64,000 nt of DNA from Flagellimonas sp. S3867 (GTDB taxonomy: Bacteria > Bacteroidota > Bacteroidia > Flavobacteriales > Flavobacteriaceae), in NCBI RefSeq assembly GCF_014698935.1, contig NZ_JACVMN010000003.1, positions 186,001 through 250,000 on the forward strand, written 5' to 3'. The notes beneath the pieces are model-generated. The model saw nothing but the letters and a program-made list of their open reading frames with translations. It searched no databases and was not told the origin of the DNA. Positions 44,001 through 52,915 of this stretch are shown piece after piece. Numbering within the stretch: the stretch's first letter is position 1; each line of letters opens with the position of its first letter. Position numbers and translations under genes: made by a program.

Positions 44001-45236
44001 ATGACCAGATTTCTAATCATTTTATCAATCATCTATATTGTTTCGGCCATTTATGGGTTTCAAGGCTTTAAGTTGCTTTTTAAAAATGTGTGGCTACATT
44101 GGGGGTACGGGGTGTTGTTTTTAGCTGCTCTGGCCAATTTTATCATCCGGGTACTCAACTATATCCCTGGTGATGGAGTAAGAGGACAAATAGCCCATGC
44201 CGGCGGTATTTTCTTTGCCTTTTTGTTATTGGGATTGGTGTTTGGTGTATTTCTATTGCTTGAGGATATTGGCCGACTGTTTGTGTTCGGATACAATAAA
44301 ATAGCAGGTCTTTCGGAAAACGAAACCCAATTTTTTCCTTCCCGTCGAAAATTCATCAGCGGAATGGCTCTGGGAATTGCCGCTCTGCCATTTGGAGCGC
44401 TGCTCTATGGAATGTACAAGGGCAAGTACAATTACAAAGTACTAAAATATCAACTGGAATTTGACGATTTGCCGGAAGCTTTCGATGGATACAAGATTAC
44501 ACAGATATCTGATGTGCACAGTGGTAGTTTTGACAATCGAAAAAAAGTGGCCTATGGAGTTGATTTGATCAATGAACAGCAAAGCGATGTGATTCTGTTT
44601 ACGGGTGATATGGTAAATGACAAGACTTCGGAAATGGAACCATGGGCAGATTTATTTTCGACCTTGGAGGCCAAAGATGGTAAGTTTTCCATTTTGGGCA
44701 ATCACGATTATGGGGATTACACTTCGTGGCCTTCGGATGAAGCTAAGGCCCAAAATCTGGAAAATCTTAAGAACCTTCAACAAGAAATGGGCTTTGATCT
44801 GTTGCTCGATACCCACCGTTATTTGGAAAAAGACGGCCAAAAAATAGCATTGTTAGGTGTTGAAAATTGGGGTAGAGGAGGATTTAAAAAGGCCGGTGAC
44901 CTTGAAAAGGCAAAAGCTGGAATCTCCAAAGATGACTTTAAAATATTAATGAGCCATGATCCTTCCCATTGGGAAGATGTGGTTATCCAAGATGATTATC
45001 ACTTCCAACTTACCTTGAGCGGACATACCCACGGGATGCAGTTCGGGGTAGAGATTCCAGGATGGGTAAAATGGAGTCCGGTTAAATGGCGTTATAAATA
45101 TTGGGCCGGAGTGTATGAAGAATTGGGTCAGTTTATCAATGTGAACCGTGGATTTGGTTTTATTGGTTATCCGGGTCGTGTGGGGATTTGGCCTGAAATC
45201 ACTGTGATTACGCTAAAAAAGAAAGGTTTAACCTGA
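44001..45236 (+). CDS. Membrane-anchored metallophosphoesterase
   Basis: The first ~145 of 411 residues hold about four membrane helices (FLIILSIIYIVSAIYGFQGF, VLFLAALANFII, FFAFLLLGLVFGVFLLL and the one before ALLYGMYKG). The rest is a calcineurin-like phosphoesterase with its metal-binding motifs in order: ITQISDVHSG, LFTGDMVND, LGNHDYGDY, MSHDP and LSGHTHGMQFG. Relatives include YkuE/YaeI-type UDP-diacylglucosamine hydrolase-like proteins. It faces the cytoplasm or periplasm depending on topology, which I cannot fix. Substrate unknown. Confidence 0.88.
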   Translation: MTRFLIILSIIYIVSAIYGFQGFKLLFKNVWLHWGYGVLFLAALANFIIRVLNYIPGDGVRGQIAHAGGIFFAFLLLGLVFGVFLLLEDIGRLFVFGYNKIAGLSENETQFFPSRRKFISGMALGIAALPFGALLYGMYKGKYNYKVLKYQLEFDDLPEAFDGYKITQISDVHSGSFDNRKKVAYGVDLINEQQSDVILFTGDMVNDKTSEMEPWADLFSTLEAKDGKFSILGNHDYGDYTSWPSDEAKAQNLENLKNLQQEMGFDLLLDTHRYLEKDGQKIALLGVENWGRGGFKKAGDLEKAKAGISKDDFKILMSHDPSHWEDVVIQDDYHFQLTLSGHTHGMQFGVEIPGWVKWSPVKWRYKYWAGVYEELGQFINVNRGFGFIGYPGRVGIWPEITVITLKKKGLT

Positions 45237-45296
45237 ATTTAACGCACTTCTTCCAAGGTTAAACGAGTGTCTGATTTAAATTTTAACAAATTTTCT

Positions 45297-45304
45297 TACT
45301 TTTG
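45297..45304 (+). promoter_or_regulatory. Possible -7 element ahead of the thioredoxin-fold gene
   Basis: TACTTTTG matches TAnnTTTG 23 bases before the ATG. The -33 region is A/T-rich without a clear TTG. Confidence 0.4.
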
Positions 45305-45327
45305 GTTGGTAAACCGAGTAAGTATAC

Positions 45328-45624
45328 ATGTCTAAATTTGGTGAACTTATTGATGTAAAAGTGCCAGTGTTGCTGGACTTTTATGCAGAATGGAACGATC
45401 AATCCACTTCTATGCACCCCGTGTTGCGCGATGTCGCTGCGGCACTAGGTGACAAGGGAAAAGTGATCAAAATTGATGTCGACAAAAACAAAGAGCTTTC
45501 CCAAGCACTCCGTATCAAGGGGTTACCTACCTTGATGATCTACAAAAAAGGGGAGATGGTCTGGCGACAAAGTGGCGAACAGGATGCCAATACACTTATT
45601 GGTATTCTAAATGAATACACCTAG
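45328..45624 (+). CDS. Thioredoxin-fold protein lacking all cysteines
   Basis: This 98-residue protein follows thioredoxin closely: VLLDFYAEWNDQSTSMHPVL stands where thioredoxin has LVDFWAxWCGPCKxxxP, KVIKIDVDKNKELSQALRIKG is the second half and the cis-proline is kept in GLPTLMIYKKGE. The WCGPC active site is replaced by WNDQS, and there is no cysteine anywhere in the protein. It therefore cannot act as a disulfide reductase and is more likely a binding, chaperone or regulatory relative. It is convergent with the GT117 gene. Confidence 0.85.
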   Translation: MSKFGELIDVKVPVLLDFYAEWNDQSTSMHPVLRDVAAALGDKGKVIKIDVDKNKELSQALRIKGLPTLMIYKKGEMVWRQSGEQDANTLIGILNEYT

Positions 45625-45647
45625 GTCGATATTCTTTGAATTTCAAC

Positions 45648-48600
45648 TTATTCTTCGAATCGTGCAGAATCCTGTACCGATTGGATAGTATCCAATGGAA
45701 TGGAATCTTCTAGATCGGGGTCTGGTAAGGCAGGTTCTTCAAACGCATCTTCATCATCTCCTACAAATTGCGAGAATTTGTCAATGTACTCATTAAAGAT
45801 TATTGTTTCTGATTCGGCCAAATCCCTATCCTGATTTTCAATCAAGATGTCAATATTCCTTCTATACGCTTGCATATCGGCTAAAATATCATCGATTTTG
45901 TCATACTGTTCATCCAAGGGAATTTGTGAATAGTACTCTAAACGTTCTTGATATACCTTTTTCAACTTTTCGTAAAGTGCCCTAGCTTTTTCAGTTTCAC
46001 CTACTTTGTAATAGCTATCAACAAAGGGTTCTACAAAGGCATAAAAACCGTATTGCTCCACAGGCATATTGGTCATGGCAGTATCAGTAATATCCTTTGC
46101 CTTGTCAATTTTGTTTTCAGCTATCAGGGTTTCGGTCAGTCGAGCCAAATTACTTCTGAATGACAATCCTTGTGAACGTGTTTGGGGGTCGTGGTAAATA
46201 TCTTTGTTTGAAGAATTTCCCCAATCCCATTTCTTAACAATATCGTACATCAAATCACTATCAATACGACCCATTTCAAAAGAACTCTGATTTTCGGTTT
46301 TAATGGGAACCAATTTATAGACCAATCCATCCAATTGCAGATAATCCTTCATCCAAATGTATTCTGCCTTATCAAAACTTCCACCAGAAAAGTAAATAGG
46401 TCTTTCCCAATCGTTATTGGCGATAAGGTCCAACATTAGGATCCTGTTCTTTGGAAGTGCACTTTTAGGGAGGTCAATATCTATATAATCAACTATAAGG
46501 GCTGAATCTTTTTCTTTGACCAATCCACTTTCCAAAACATTCTTTTTGTTTACTGGAATCCTGATTTTATTTGTGGGATAGTAAATAATGTTTAAGGTGC
46601 CTTCTGGAACTTCACTAACATCCGCGCCTTGCTTCTCCAAAAGATATTTGTATTTGGTTTGCGGTTTATCACTTCCAATCCAATTCACAAAATCTTTAAT
46701 GCTCCATCTATTCTCTGTTATGCCTTGGTAGTAGACCGCGTCGCGTGATCCGTATCGATATTTGTCATGGGTCAATTGTGATGGTATAGGGTCACTTTCA
46801 TATGCCCTACGTTTCATTTGATCAATATACCAATCTGTGGCAAAGAGGCTTGTGTTCACTACGCGAACATCGGTACGATGGTTTTCGATTTCTTGTACAT
46901 ACCACAAAGGAAAAGTGTCATTGTCACCAATGGTAAACAGAATGGCGCCAGCATCTTCTTCACATGAATTTAAATATGCTTTCGCTGTTGAATTAGCGGT
47001 ATATCTTCCAGAACGATCATGGTCGTCCCAGTTTTGAAAGGCCATTAATAAGGGGACCGCAAGTAGACAAATAATCGTAATTGCTGGTGCAACTATTTTG
47101 GCGGATAAAAGTTTCCGGAACTCGTCAAAAAGGCCATAAACTCCAATTCCTATCCAGATACAAAAGATGTAGAAGGACCCCACAAGTGAATAATCCCTCT
47201 CCCTTGGTTGAAAAATATAGGGATTGGTATAGAATTGAATTGCCAATCCGGTGAACATAAAAAATACAAAGAGCACCCAAAAGTGTTTAGGATTTTTGGA
47301 AATCTGGAACACAATGCCAATAATTCCCAAAAGCAAAGGCAAAAAGAAATAGGTGTTGCGACCTTTATTGTTCTCCCAATCGCTAGGCAGATTTTTTTGG
47401 CTTCCCAATCTCAGGCTGTCTATAAAACCGATACCACTGAGCCAATGTCCGTTTTCATCGTATCTTCCTTGAATATCGTTTTGGCGCCCAGCAAAATTCC
47501 ACATAAAATAGCGCATGTACATATATCCAAATTGAAATTGGAACATGTATTCAATGTTTTGCCACAAAGTGGGAGGCTCTACTTCTATATATTCTCCAAA
47601 TTCCCGTAAAAACCGAATGTACTGTTCGGCATCAAGCTCCCGTTGGGCATATGCATTTTTAAATTGGGCAACTGCTTCTCTAAGATCGTTGTTGGAAATA
47701 TATTCTGATTTGATCTTAAACTCCAACACCCCAAAATAGCGCATGTAGTTCTCCGCATGTTGATCACTCCAAAGTCTTGGGAGAACGCCTACATGTTTTT
47801 CATGTGGTCCTTGGATGGCGTTTTTGTAATTGTTAACAATCACATATTTACCCGATTTTTCATCTTTCTCATATTTTGGTCGGTCATCTTTGTCTTCACC
47901 GGCTGGAGCAAAAGTGTCTGAAAAATAGGCGCCATAAAAAGGACTTTCAACCCCGGGATACTGCTCCCTGTTATAATAGGCCAGTAGCGAACGGGCATCT
48001 GATGGGTCATTTTCATTGACCACGGTCTTGGCGTTGGCACGAATGGGCAGCATTAACCATGACGAAAAACCGAGCAACAGAAACATCAAACATAGGACAA
48101 TGATGTTTCCTGAATAGAAACCGTTTTTTCTGGTGTAACGGAGCGCAAAATAAAAAGCACTTATAAAAAGGAGTCCTATAATTATGGTTCCCGAATTAAA
48201 GGGCAGTCCAATACTGTTTATGAAAAAGACCTCACCCCAACCAAATAGTTTTAGTACGTAAGTCAAAGAGAATTTATAAACCAGCATCAATAGCGTAACC
48301 ACAACAATATTGGCTAGTAAAAAGTTCTTTATGGTGGTGGTTTTGTATGTTTTGAAATAATATAAAAGTCCGATGGATGGAATGGCCAAAAAGCCCATAA
48401 ATTGTATTCCGAAAGTAAGGCCGATAACAAAACAAATGAGCAATAGCCATCTGCTACCCCTGGGGTCATCAAGGTTGTCTACCCACTTCAGTCCCATCCA
48501 AAGCAAAAGGGCCATGATCAAGCTGGCCATGGCATAGACCTCTGTTTCTACCGCATTGAACCAAAAACTATCGGAAAAAGTGAATGTCAAAGCACCCACA

Positions 48601-48980
48601 AGACCGCTGCCCAGAATGGCAATTGCCTTGCTGTTGGAAATCGATTTCTTTTTTGAAATCATTTTTCGTGTCAAGTTGGTAATGGTCCAAAAAGTGAACA
48701 ACACGGCAAAAGCACTTGAAACGACGGAGACGGCGTTGACCATCAATGCGATTTTGGTAACATCACTAAAAGCAAACATTGCAAAGAAGGCACCTATCAT
48801 TTGCAAAAGTGGGGCTCCCGGTGGGTGACCTACTTGTAATTTGGAAGAAGTGGTGATATATTCACCAGCATCCCAAAAACTTCCAGTGGGTTCCACGGTA
48901 AGGGCATAAACTACAAATGCAATGGTAAAAGAGACCCATCCTAGTATGGAATCCCATTTTTTGAAGTCTTTTGCAAACAT
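45648..48980 (-). CDS. DUF2723/GT117 family membrane glycosyltransferase-like protein
   Basis: This 1110-residue protein starts with a DUF2723 domain: helix 1, then VEPTGSFWDAGEYITTSSKLQVGHPPGAP at about residues 29-57, seen here as FWDAGEYITTSSKLQVGHPP, with the acidic residues expected for a GT-C enzyme. At least ten further helices extend to about residue 665, followed by a soluble C-terminal part of about 430 residues (WDDHDRSGRYTANSTAKAYL onward) containing tetratricopeptide-like helices. Family members resemble eukaryotic TMEM260 O-mannosyltransferase. In Bacteroidota they are candidates for O-glycosylation of exported proteins; this is inference. Confidence 0.85.
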   Translation of the reverse strand: MFAKDFKKWDSILGWVSFTIAFVVYALTVEPTGSFWDAGEYITTSSKLQVGHPPGAPLLQMIGAFFAMFAFSDVTKIALMVNAVSVVSSAFAVLFTFWTITNLTRKMISKKKSISNSKAIAILGSGLVGALTFTFSDSFWFNAVETEVYAMASLIMALLLWMGLKWVDNLDDPRGSRWLLLICFVIGLTFGIQFMGFLAIPSIGLLYYFKTYKTTTIKNFLLANIVVVTLLMLVYKFSLTYVLKLFGWGEVFFINSIGLPFNSGTIIIGLLFISAFYFALRYTRKNGFYSGNIIVLCLMFLLLGFSSWLMLPIRANAKTVVNENDPSDARSLLAYYNREQYPGVESPFYGAYFSDTFAPAGEDKDDRPKYEKDEKSGKYVIVNNYKNAIQGPHEKHVGVLPRLWSDQHAENYMRYFGVLEFKIKSEYISNNDLREAVAQFKNAYAQRELDAEQYIRFLREFGEYIEVEPPTLWQNIEYMFQFQFGYMYMRYFMWNFAGRQNDIQGRYDENGHWLSGIGFIDSLRLGSQKNLPSDWENNKGRNTYFFLPLLLGIIGIVFQISKNPKHFWVLFVFFMFTGLAIQFYTNPYIFQPRERDYSLVGSFYIFCIWIGIGVYGLFDEFRKLLSAKIVAPAITIICLLAVPLLMAFQNWDDHDRSGRYTANSTAKAYLNSCEEDAGAILFTIGDNDTFPLWYVQEIENHRTDVRVVNTSLFATDWYIDQMKRRAYESDPIPSQLTHDKYRYGSRDAVYYQGITENRWSIKDFVNWIGSDKPQTKYKYLLEKQGADVSEVPEGTLNIIYYPTNKIRIPVNKKNVLESGLVKEKDSALIVDYIDIDLPKSALPKNRILMLDLIANNDWERPIYFSGGSFDKAEYIWMKDYLQLDGLVYKLVPIKTENQSSFEMGRIDSDLMYDIVKKWDWGNSSNKDIYHDPQTRSQGLSFRSNLARLTETLIAENKIDKAKDITDTAMTNMPVEQYGFYAFVEPFVDSYYKVGETEKARALYEKLKKVYQERLEYYSQIPLDEQYDKIDDILADMQAYRRNIDILIENQDRDLAESETIIFNEYIDKFSQFVGDDEDAFEEPALPDPDLEDSIPLDTIQSVQDSARFEE

Positions 48981-49103
48981 AAAAGGTGGTGTTTACCAAG
49001 TTGGGGCGAATTTAGTAAATATAGTAGAGACGACTGATGAATTTTGGAAAACCTTTAACAACGGTAGTTGCAAAAAAAATAAGCTTGGAATCTTATCAAA
49101 TTA

Positions 49104-49134
49104 TTTGCCCATACAAAAGTTTGTTTTAAATTTG
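49104..49134 (+). promoter_or_regulatory. Promoter of tRNA-Gln
   Basis: TTTG (49104-49107), a 19-base spacer and TAAATTTG (49127-49134) match the Bacteroidota consensus exactly. The predicted transcription start near 49141 is about 12 bases before the mature tRNA. Confidence 0.8.
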
Positions 49135-49152
49135 CACCCTCAAATGTGGTAC

Positions 49153-49224
49153 TGGCCTATGGTGTAATTGGTAACACAGCTGGTTTTGGTCCAGTCGTTC
49201 AAGGTTCGAGTCCTTGTAGGCCAA
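49153..49224 (+). tRNA. tRNA-Gln (anticodon TTG)
   Basis: The acceptor stem TGGCCTA / TAGGCCA is a perfect 7-bp match with discriminator A. The anticodon stem CTGG/CCAG holds loop TTTTGGT (anticodon TTG) and the T arm is CAAGG TTCGAGT CCTTG. It reads CAA and CAG. No CCA is encoded; a terminator follows within 16 bases. Confidence 0.95.
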
Positions 49225-49239
49225 CACAATTTTATGAAA

Positions 49240-49270
49240 ATCCCGATTTCAAACGAAATCGGGATTTTTT
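49240..49270 (+). terminator. Terminator after tRNA-Gln
   Basis: ATCCCGATTTC and GAAATCGGGAT form an 11-bp perfect stem with a 4-base loop followed by T residues. It isolates the tRNA from the sulfatase gene downstream. Confidence 0.9.
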
Positions 49271-49308
49271 GTTTACCATTATTTGGGTACATTTCATAGC
49301 TAAACCAA

Positions 49309-50904
49309 ATGGCCGTTATGAACAACCATCCAAAAACCATTCTAGTTGCCTTTTTCGTACTTACAGTTTTGAGCTGCTCCGAAAAGAATGCCAAAGAAGT
49401 GTCTATCGAGCAAAAACCGAATATCATTTTTGTGTTGGCAGATGATTTGGGTTATGGCGATATATCAGCATTTAACAGTAACAGTAAAATAAAAACTCCG
49501 CATTTAGACCAGCTGGCACAAGAGGGAATGATGTTTACCGATGCGCATACCTCTTCGGCGGTTTGTACACCAACGCGATACGGAATTCTTACCGGTAGAT
49601 ATAATTGGCGAAGCAGTCTTAAAGAAGGAGTGTTAATAGGAGCTTCCAAGGCTTTGATTCCAAAAAACAGAACTACGGTAGCTTCCATATTAAAAAAGAG
49701 TGGATATAGCACAGCTTTTATAGGCAAATGGCATTTAGGCTGGGACTGGGCGTTGAAAAATCCAGATTTGGAGCCCACAACAGGATGGCAGGATACCACG
49801 TTTACCAATATAGATTACACCAAGCCTGTAAAAAACACACCCAATGATTTGGGGTTTGATTACGCTTACGGTCATAGCGGTTCTTTGGATATGGCTCCCT
49901 ATGTATATGTAGAAAATGGCATGGCCACAGAAATACCTGATTCTACCACAGTTAATACAGGTAAATATTCTTGGTGGAGAAAAGGGCCAACTTCCAAGGA
50001 TTTTGTTCATGATGATGTGACGCCAAATTTCTTTAGAAGAGGAATCAAGTACGTGAAAGAACAAGCCAATAAAGAAGAACCATTTTTTCTTTATTTGGCG
50101 TTGCCATCTCCGCACACTCCCATTTTACCCACAGCAGAATGGCAAGATAAAAGTGGTCTAAATCCTTATGCAGATTTTATGATGATGATCGATGATTATA
50201 TGGGAAAATTGAATGCCACTGTAAAAAGTGCCGGAGTTGCAGATAATACCATAATAGTTTTTACCAGTGACAATGGATGCTCCCCTGCAGCTAAAATTGA
50301 AGAATTGACAGAAAAAGGGCATTTTCCAAGTCATATTTACAGAGGTCATAAGGCCGATATCTTTGAAGGGGGACATCGCGTGCCCTATATAATAAAATGG
50401 CCTGAGAAAGTAAAAAAAGGCTCCGTAAACGCTCAAACTATATGTACTACCGATTTTGTGGCAACTTGTGCCGCGATTGCAGGTTACCGATTAAAAGATA
50501 ATGAAGGGGAGGACAGTTATAATCTTTTGCCTTTGCTTAAGCAAGAGCCCGTAGAAGGTAATTTTAGGGAGGCTACGGTACATCATTCCATAAATGGAAG
50601 CTTCGCTATTCGAAAAGGAGATTGGAAGTTGATTATGTGTCCCGGTTCTGGTGGGTGGAGTTTCCCAACACCTAATAATAAGGAAGCTTTAGAAGGGTTG
50701 TCCAAAGTACAGCTATATAATTTAAAAGACGACCCTGCAGAATCGGATAATTTGCAAGCATCCAATAACGGGAAAGTAGAAGAGCTCAAAAAACTGCTCA
50801 CTAAATATATTCAAGATGGGAGAAGTACCCCTGGAATTGCCCAACGAAATGATGGTGAAGAAGAAATTTGGAAGCAGCTGTGGTGGATGGATAATGTGAA
50901 CTAA
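49309..50904 (+). CDS. Formylglycine-type sulfatase, predicted lipoprotein
   Basis: This 531-residue protein starts with a lipoprotein signal (LVAFFVLTVLSC, lipidated C23). The alkaline-phosphatase-fold sulfatase follows: metal-binding NIIFVLADDLGYGD (D45-D46), the nucleophile motif CTPTR (C86, to be converted to formylglycine, with its Arg four residues on), GKWHLGW and FTSDNG. It resembles arylsulfatase A-like family S1 enzymes that act on sulfated glycans. A maturase for formylglycine is not in the window, and no SusC/SusD pair or glycoside hydrolase lies beside it, so it is an isolated sulfatase. ATG at 49318 is an alternative start. Confidence 0.93.
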   Translation: MAVMNNHPKTILVAFFVLTVLSCSEKNAKEVSIEQKPNIIFVLADDLGYGDISAFNSNSKIKTPHLDQLAQEGMMFTDAHTSSAVCTPTRYGILTGRYNWRSSLKEGVLIGASKALIPKNRTTVASILKKSGYSTAFIGKWHLGWDWALKNPDLEPTTGWQDTTFTNIDYTKPVKNTPNDLGFDYAYGHSGSLDMAPYVYVENGMATEIPDSTTVNTGKYSWWRKGPTSKDFVHDDVTPNFFRRGIKYVKEQANKEEPFFLYLALPSPHTPILPTAEWQDKSGLNPYADFMMMIDDYMGKLNATVKSAGVADNTIIVFTSDNGCSPAAKIEELTEKGHFPSHIYRGHKADIFEGGHRVPYIIKWPEKVKKGSVNAQTICTTDFVATCAAIAGYRLKDNEGEDSYNLLPLLKQEPVEGNFREATVHHSINGSFAIRKGDWKLIMCPGSGGWSFPTPNNKEALEGLSKVQLYNLKDDPAESDNLQASNNGKVEELKKLLTKYIQDGRSTPGIAQRNDGEEEIWKQLWWMDNVN

Positions 50905-50969
50905 TTGTTTTAAGAAGTTTATGAAAAGATTCGAGCTTAAATATTGAGCAGAGCAAAGCCATTTTCAAT

Positions 50970-50999
50970 TTTGCAAACTCCATAATTATTGTATCTTTG
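50970..50999 (+). promoter_or_regulatory. Promoter of rimP-nusA-infB
   Basis: TTTG (50970-50973), an 18-base spacer and TATCTTTG (50992-50999) match the consensus. Transcription would begin near 51006 and leave an unusually long leader of about 160 bases before rimP. Confidence 0.75.
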
Positions 51000-51028
51000 C
51001 GCCACTGAACGGATATAAAAGTATTCAT

Positions 51029-51053
51029 GAGGGGACTTCTAGTCCCCTCTTTT
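51029..51053 (+). promoter_or_regulatory. Hairpin in the rimP leader, possible attenuator
   Basis: GAGGGGACT and AGTCCCCTC form a 9-bp perfect stem with loop TCT, followed by TTTTATT. It lies inside the predicted leader, not after a gene, and has the shape of an intrinsic terminator. The rest of the leader (51060-51165) shows no obvious competing pairing by eye. Confidence 0.6.
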
Positions 51054-51165
51054 ATTAGTAAAACTTAAATTTTTGGAGTCTTATTAGGCGAACAAAAAGT
51101 TACAAGTTGAACTAACTCCGCCGAAGGGAGGAATCTTTTTAAATTGTTTTGAAAGAGTATTTGTA

Positions 51166-51627
51166 ATGTTGAAAGAAAAGGTAACATCATTATTGAACAA
51201 GGCATTGGAGGAACATCCATCGTTGTTCTTGATTGATTTTACCATTGTAGGCGATAATACGATCCGTGTGGTTTTAGACGGCGATGAAGGGGTCAATCTT
51301 CAAGATTGCATGAACATAAGTAGGGCCATAGAGCATAACCTGGATAGGGAAGAAGAGGATTTTTCCTTGGAAGTGACCTCGGCCGGAGCTGCATCTCCTT
51401 TAGAATTGCCACGTCAGTATAGAAAGAATATTGGCAGAAAATTAAAGGTGAGGACAGGTGAAGAGGAATTGGAAGGAAACCTGACCCAAGCCTCGGAAGA
51501 CAGCATTACCTTAGAGTGGAAGGCTCGAGAGCCCAAACCCGTTGGTAAAGGAAAAGTTACAGTTCAGAAAAAACGGAGTATTCCCTTTTCTGAAATCCAT
51601 GAAGCAAAAGTGATATTAAAATTTTAA
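51166..51627 (+). CDS. rimP: Ribosome maturation factor RimP
   Basis: This 153-residue protein has the RimP layout: an N-terminal alpha/beta domain ([47 protein letters not shown]) and a C-terminal SH3-like barrel with [14 protein letters not shown]. RimP helps early 30S subunit assembly. It is first in the rimP-nusA-infB operon, an order conserved widely in bacteria, with nusA starting 13 bases downstream. Confidence 0.95.
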   Translation: MLKEKVTSLLNKALEEHPSLFLIDFTIVGDNTIRVVLDGDEGVNLQDCMNISRAIEHNLDREEEDFSLEVTSAGAASPLELPRQYRKNIGRKLKVRTGEEELEGNLTQASEDSITLEWKAREPKPVGKGKVTVQKKRSIPFSEIHEAKVILKF

Positions 51628-51640
51628 TTGTAATTCAAAA

Positions 51641-52873
51641 ATGGAAAACCTAGCGCTCATCGAATCCTTTTCGGAATTTAAGGACGATAAGTTTATAGAT
51701 AGGGTAACCCTTATGGCAATTTTGGAAGATGTATTCCGAAATGCACTAAAGAAGAAGTTTGGTTCTGATGAAAACTTTGACATCATTATCAATCCTGATA
51801 AGGGCGATTTGGAGATTTGGAGAAACCGGATTGTGGTCGAAGATGGTGAAGTGGAAGAGCCCAATGAAGAAATCTCATTATCCGAAGCAAGAAAAATTGA
51901 ACCTGATTTTGAAGTAGGAGAGGATGTTTCGGAAGAAGTAAAACTTATGGATTTGGGTAGAAGAGCCATCTTGGCACTTCGTCAAAACCTGATTTCTAAG
52001 ATACATGAGCATGACAACACCACCATCTACAAACAATTCAAGGATTTAGAAGGTGAGATTTATACTGCGGAAGTGCATCATATTCGTCACAAGGCGATTA
52101 TTTTGTTGGACGATGAAGGCAATGAAATTATCCTTCCGAAGGAAAAGCAGATTCCATCCGACTTTTTCCGCAAAGGGGATAATGTAAGGGGAGTAATCGA
52201 AAGTGTTGAGCTAAAGGGCAACAAACCTGCGATTATCATGTCCAGAACATCGCCAATTTTCTTGGAGCAATTGTTCTTCCAAGAAATTCCAGAGGTTTTT
52301 GATGGATTGATTACCATTAAAAAAGCAGTGAGAATCCCTGGCGAAAAAGCAAAAGTTGCCGTAGATTCCTATGACGATAGAATTGACCCAGTAGGTGCTT
52401 GTGTGGGAATGAAAGGATCTCGAATCCACGGAATTGTCCGCGAATTGGGCAATGAAAATATTGATGTGATCAACTGGACAAACAATTCCCAGTTGATGGT
52501 CACCAGAGCATTGAGTCCGGCAAGAGTATCGTCGGTTAAATTAAACGATGAAAAGAAAACGGCTCAGGTGTATCTAAAACCTGAAGAAGTTTCCAAAGCA
52601 ATTGGAAGAGGTGGTCACAACATCCGTTTGGCAGGTCAATTAACTGGTTATGAGATTGATGTGTTCCGTGAAGGTGTGGAGGAAGATGTTGAATTGACGG
52701 AATTCTCAGATGAAATAGAAGCGTGGGTGATAGAGGAGTTCAAAAAGATTGGACTTGACACAGCACGAAGTGTATTGGAGCAAGATGCGAAGGACCTTAT
52801 CAAAAGAACCGATTTAGAAGAAGAAACTGTTCTTGAAGTAGTACGTATTCTCAAGGAGGAATTTGAAGATTAA
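51641..52873 (+). CDS. nusA: Transcription termination/antitermination factor NusA
   Basis: At 410 residues this is the short NusA type. It contains the polymerase-binding N-terminal domain (about 1-130), an S1 domain (about 135-200), KH1 with VGACVGMKGSRIHGIVRELG, and KH2 with AIGRGGHNIRLAGQLTGYEID. The C-terminal acidic repeats of the E. coli protein are absent, leaving only a short helical tail. It modulates pausing, termination and coupling to translation. It is the middle gene of the operon. Confidence 0.97.
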   Translation: MENLALIESFSEFKDDKFIDRVTLMAILEDVFRNALKKKFGSDENFDIIINPDKGDLEIWRNRIVVEDGEVEEPNEEISLSEARKIEPDFEVGEDVSEEVKLMDLGRRAILALRQNLISKIHEHDNTTIYKQFKDLEGEIYTAEVHHIRHKAIILLDDEGNEIILPKEKQIPSDFFRKGDNVRGVIESVELKGNKPAIIMSRTSPIFLEQLFFQEIPEVFDGLITIKKAVRIPGEKAKVAVDSYDDRIDPVGACVGMKGSRIHGIVRELGNENIDVINWTNNSQLMVTRALSPARVSSVKLNDEKKTAQVYLKPEEVSKAIGRGGHNIRLAGQLTGYEIDVFREGVEEDVELTEFSDEIEAWVIEEFKKIGLDTARSVLEQDAKDLIKRTDLEEETVLEVVRILKEEFED

Positions 52874-52915
52874 ACTATATATTAGCAGCGAATTTTAGGG
52901 CAAGTAAAACAATTT

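Noticed and set aside
30586..49000. Clustered repeats as a CRISPR array
   Set aside because: The repeats are palindromic intergenic elements of different sequence, without regular spacing or repeated direct units, and no cas gene is present.
49153..50904. Sulfatase as an island integrated at tRNA-Gln
   Set aside because: No integrase and no direct repeat of the tRNA 3' end is visible, and the gene's base composition looks like its neighbours.
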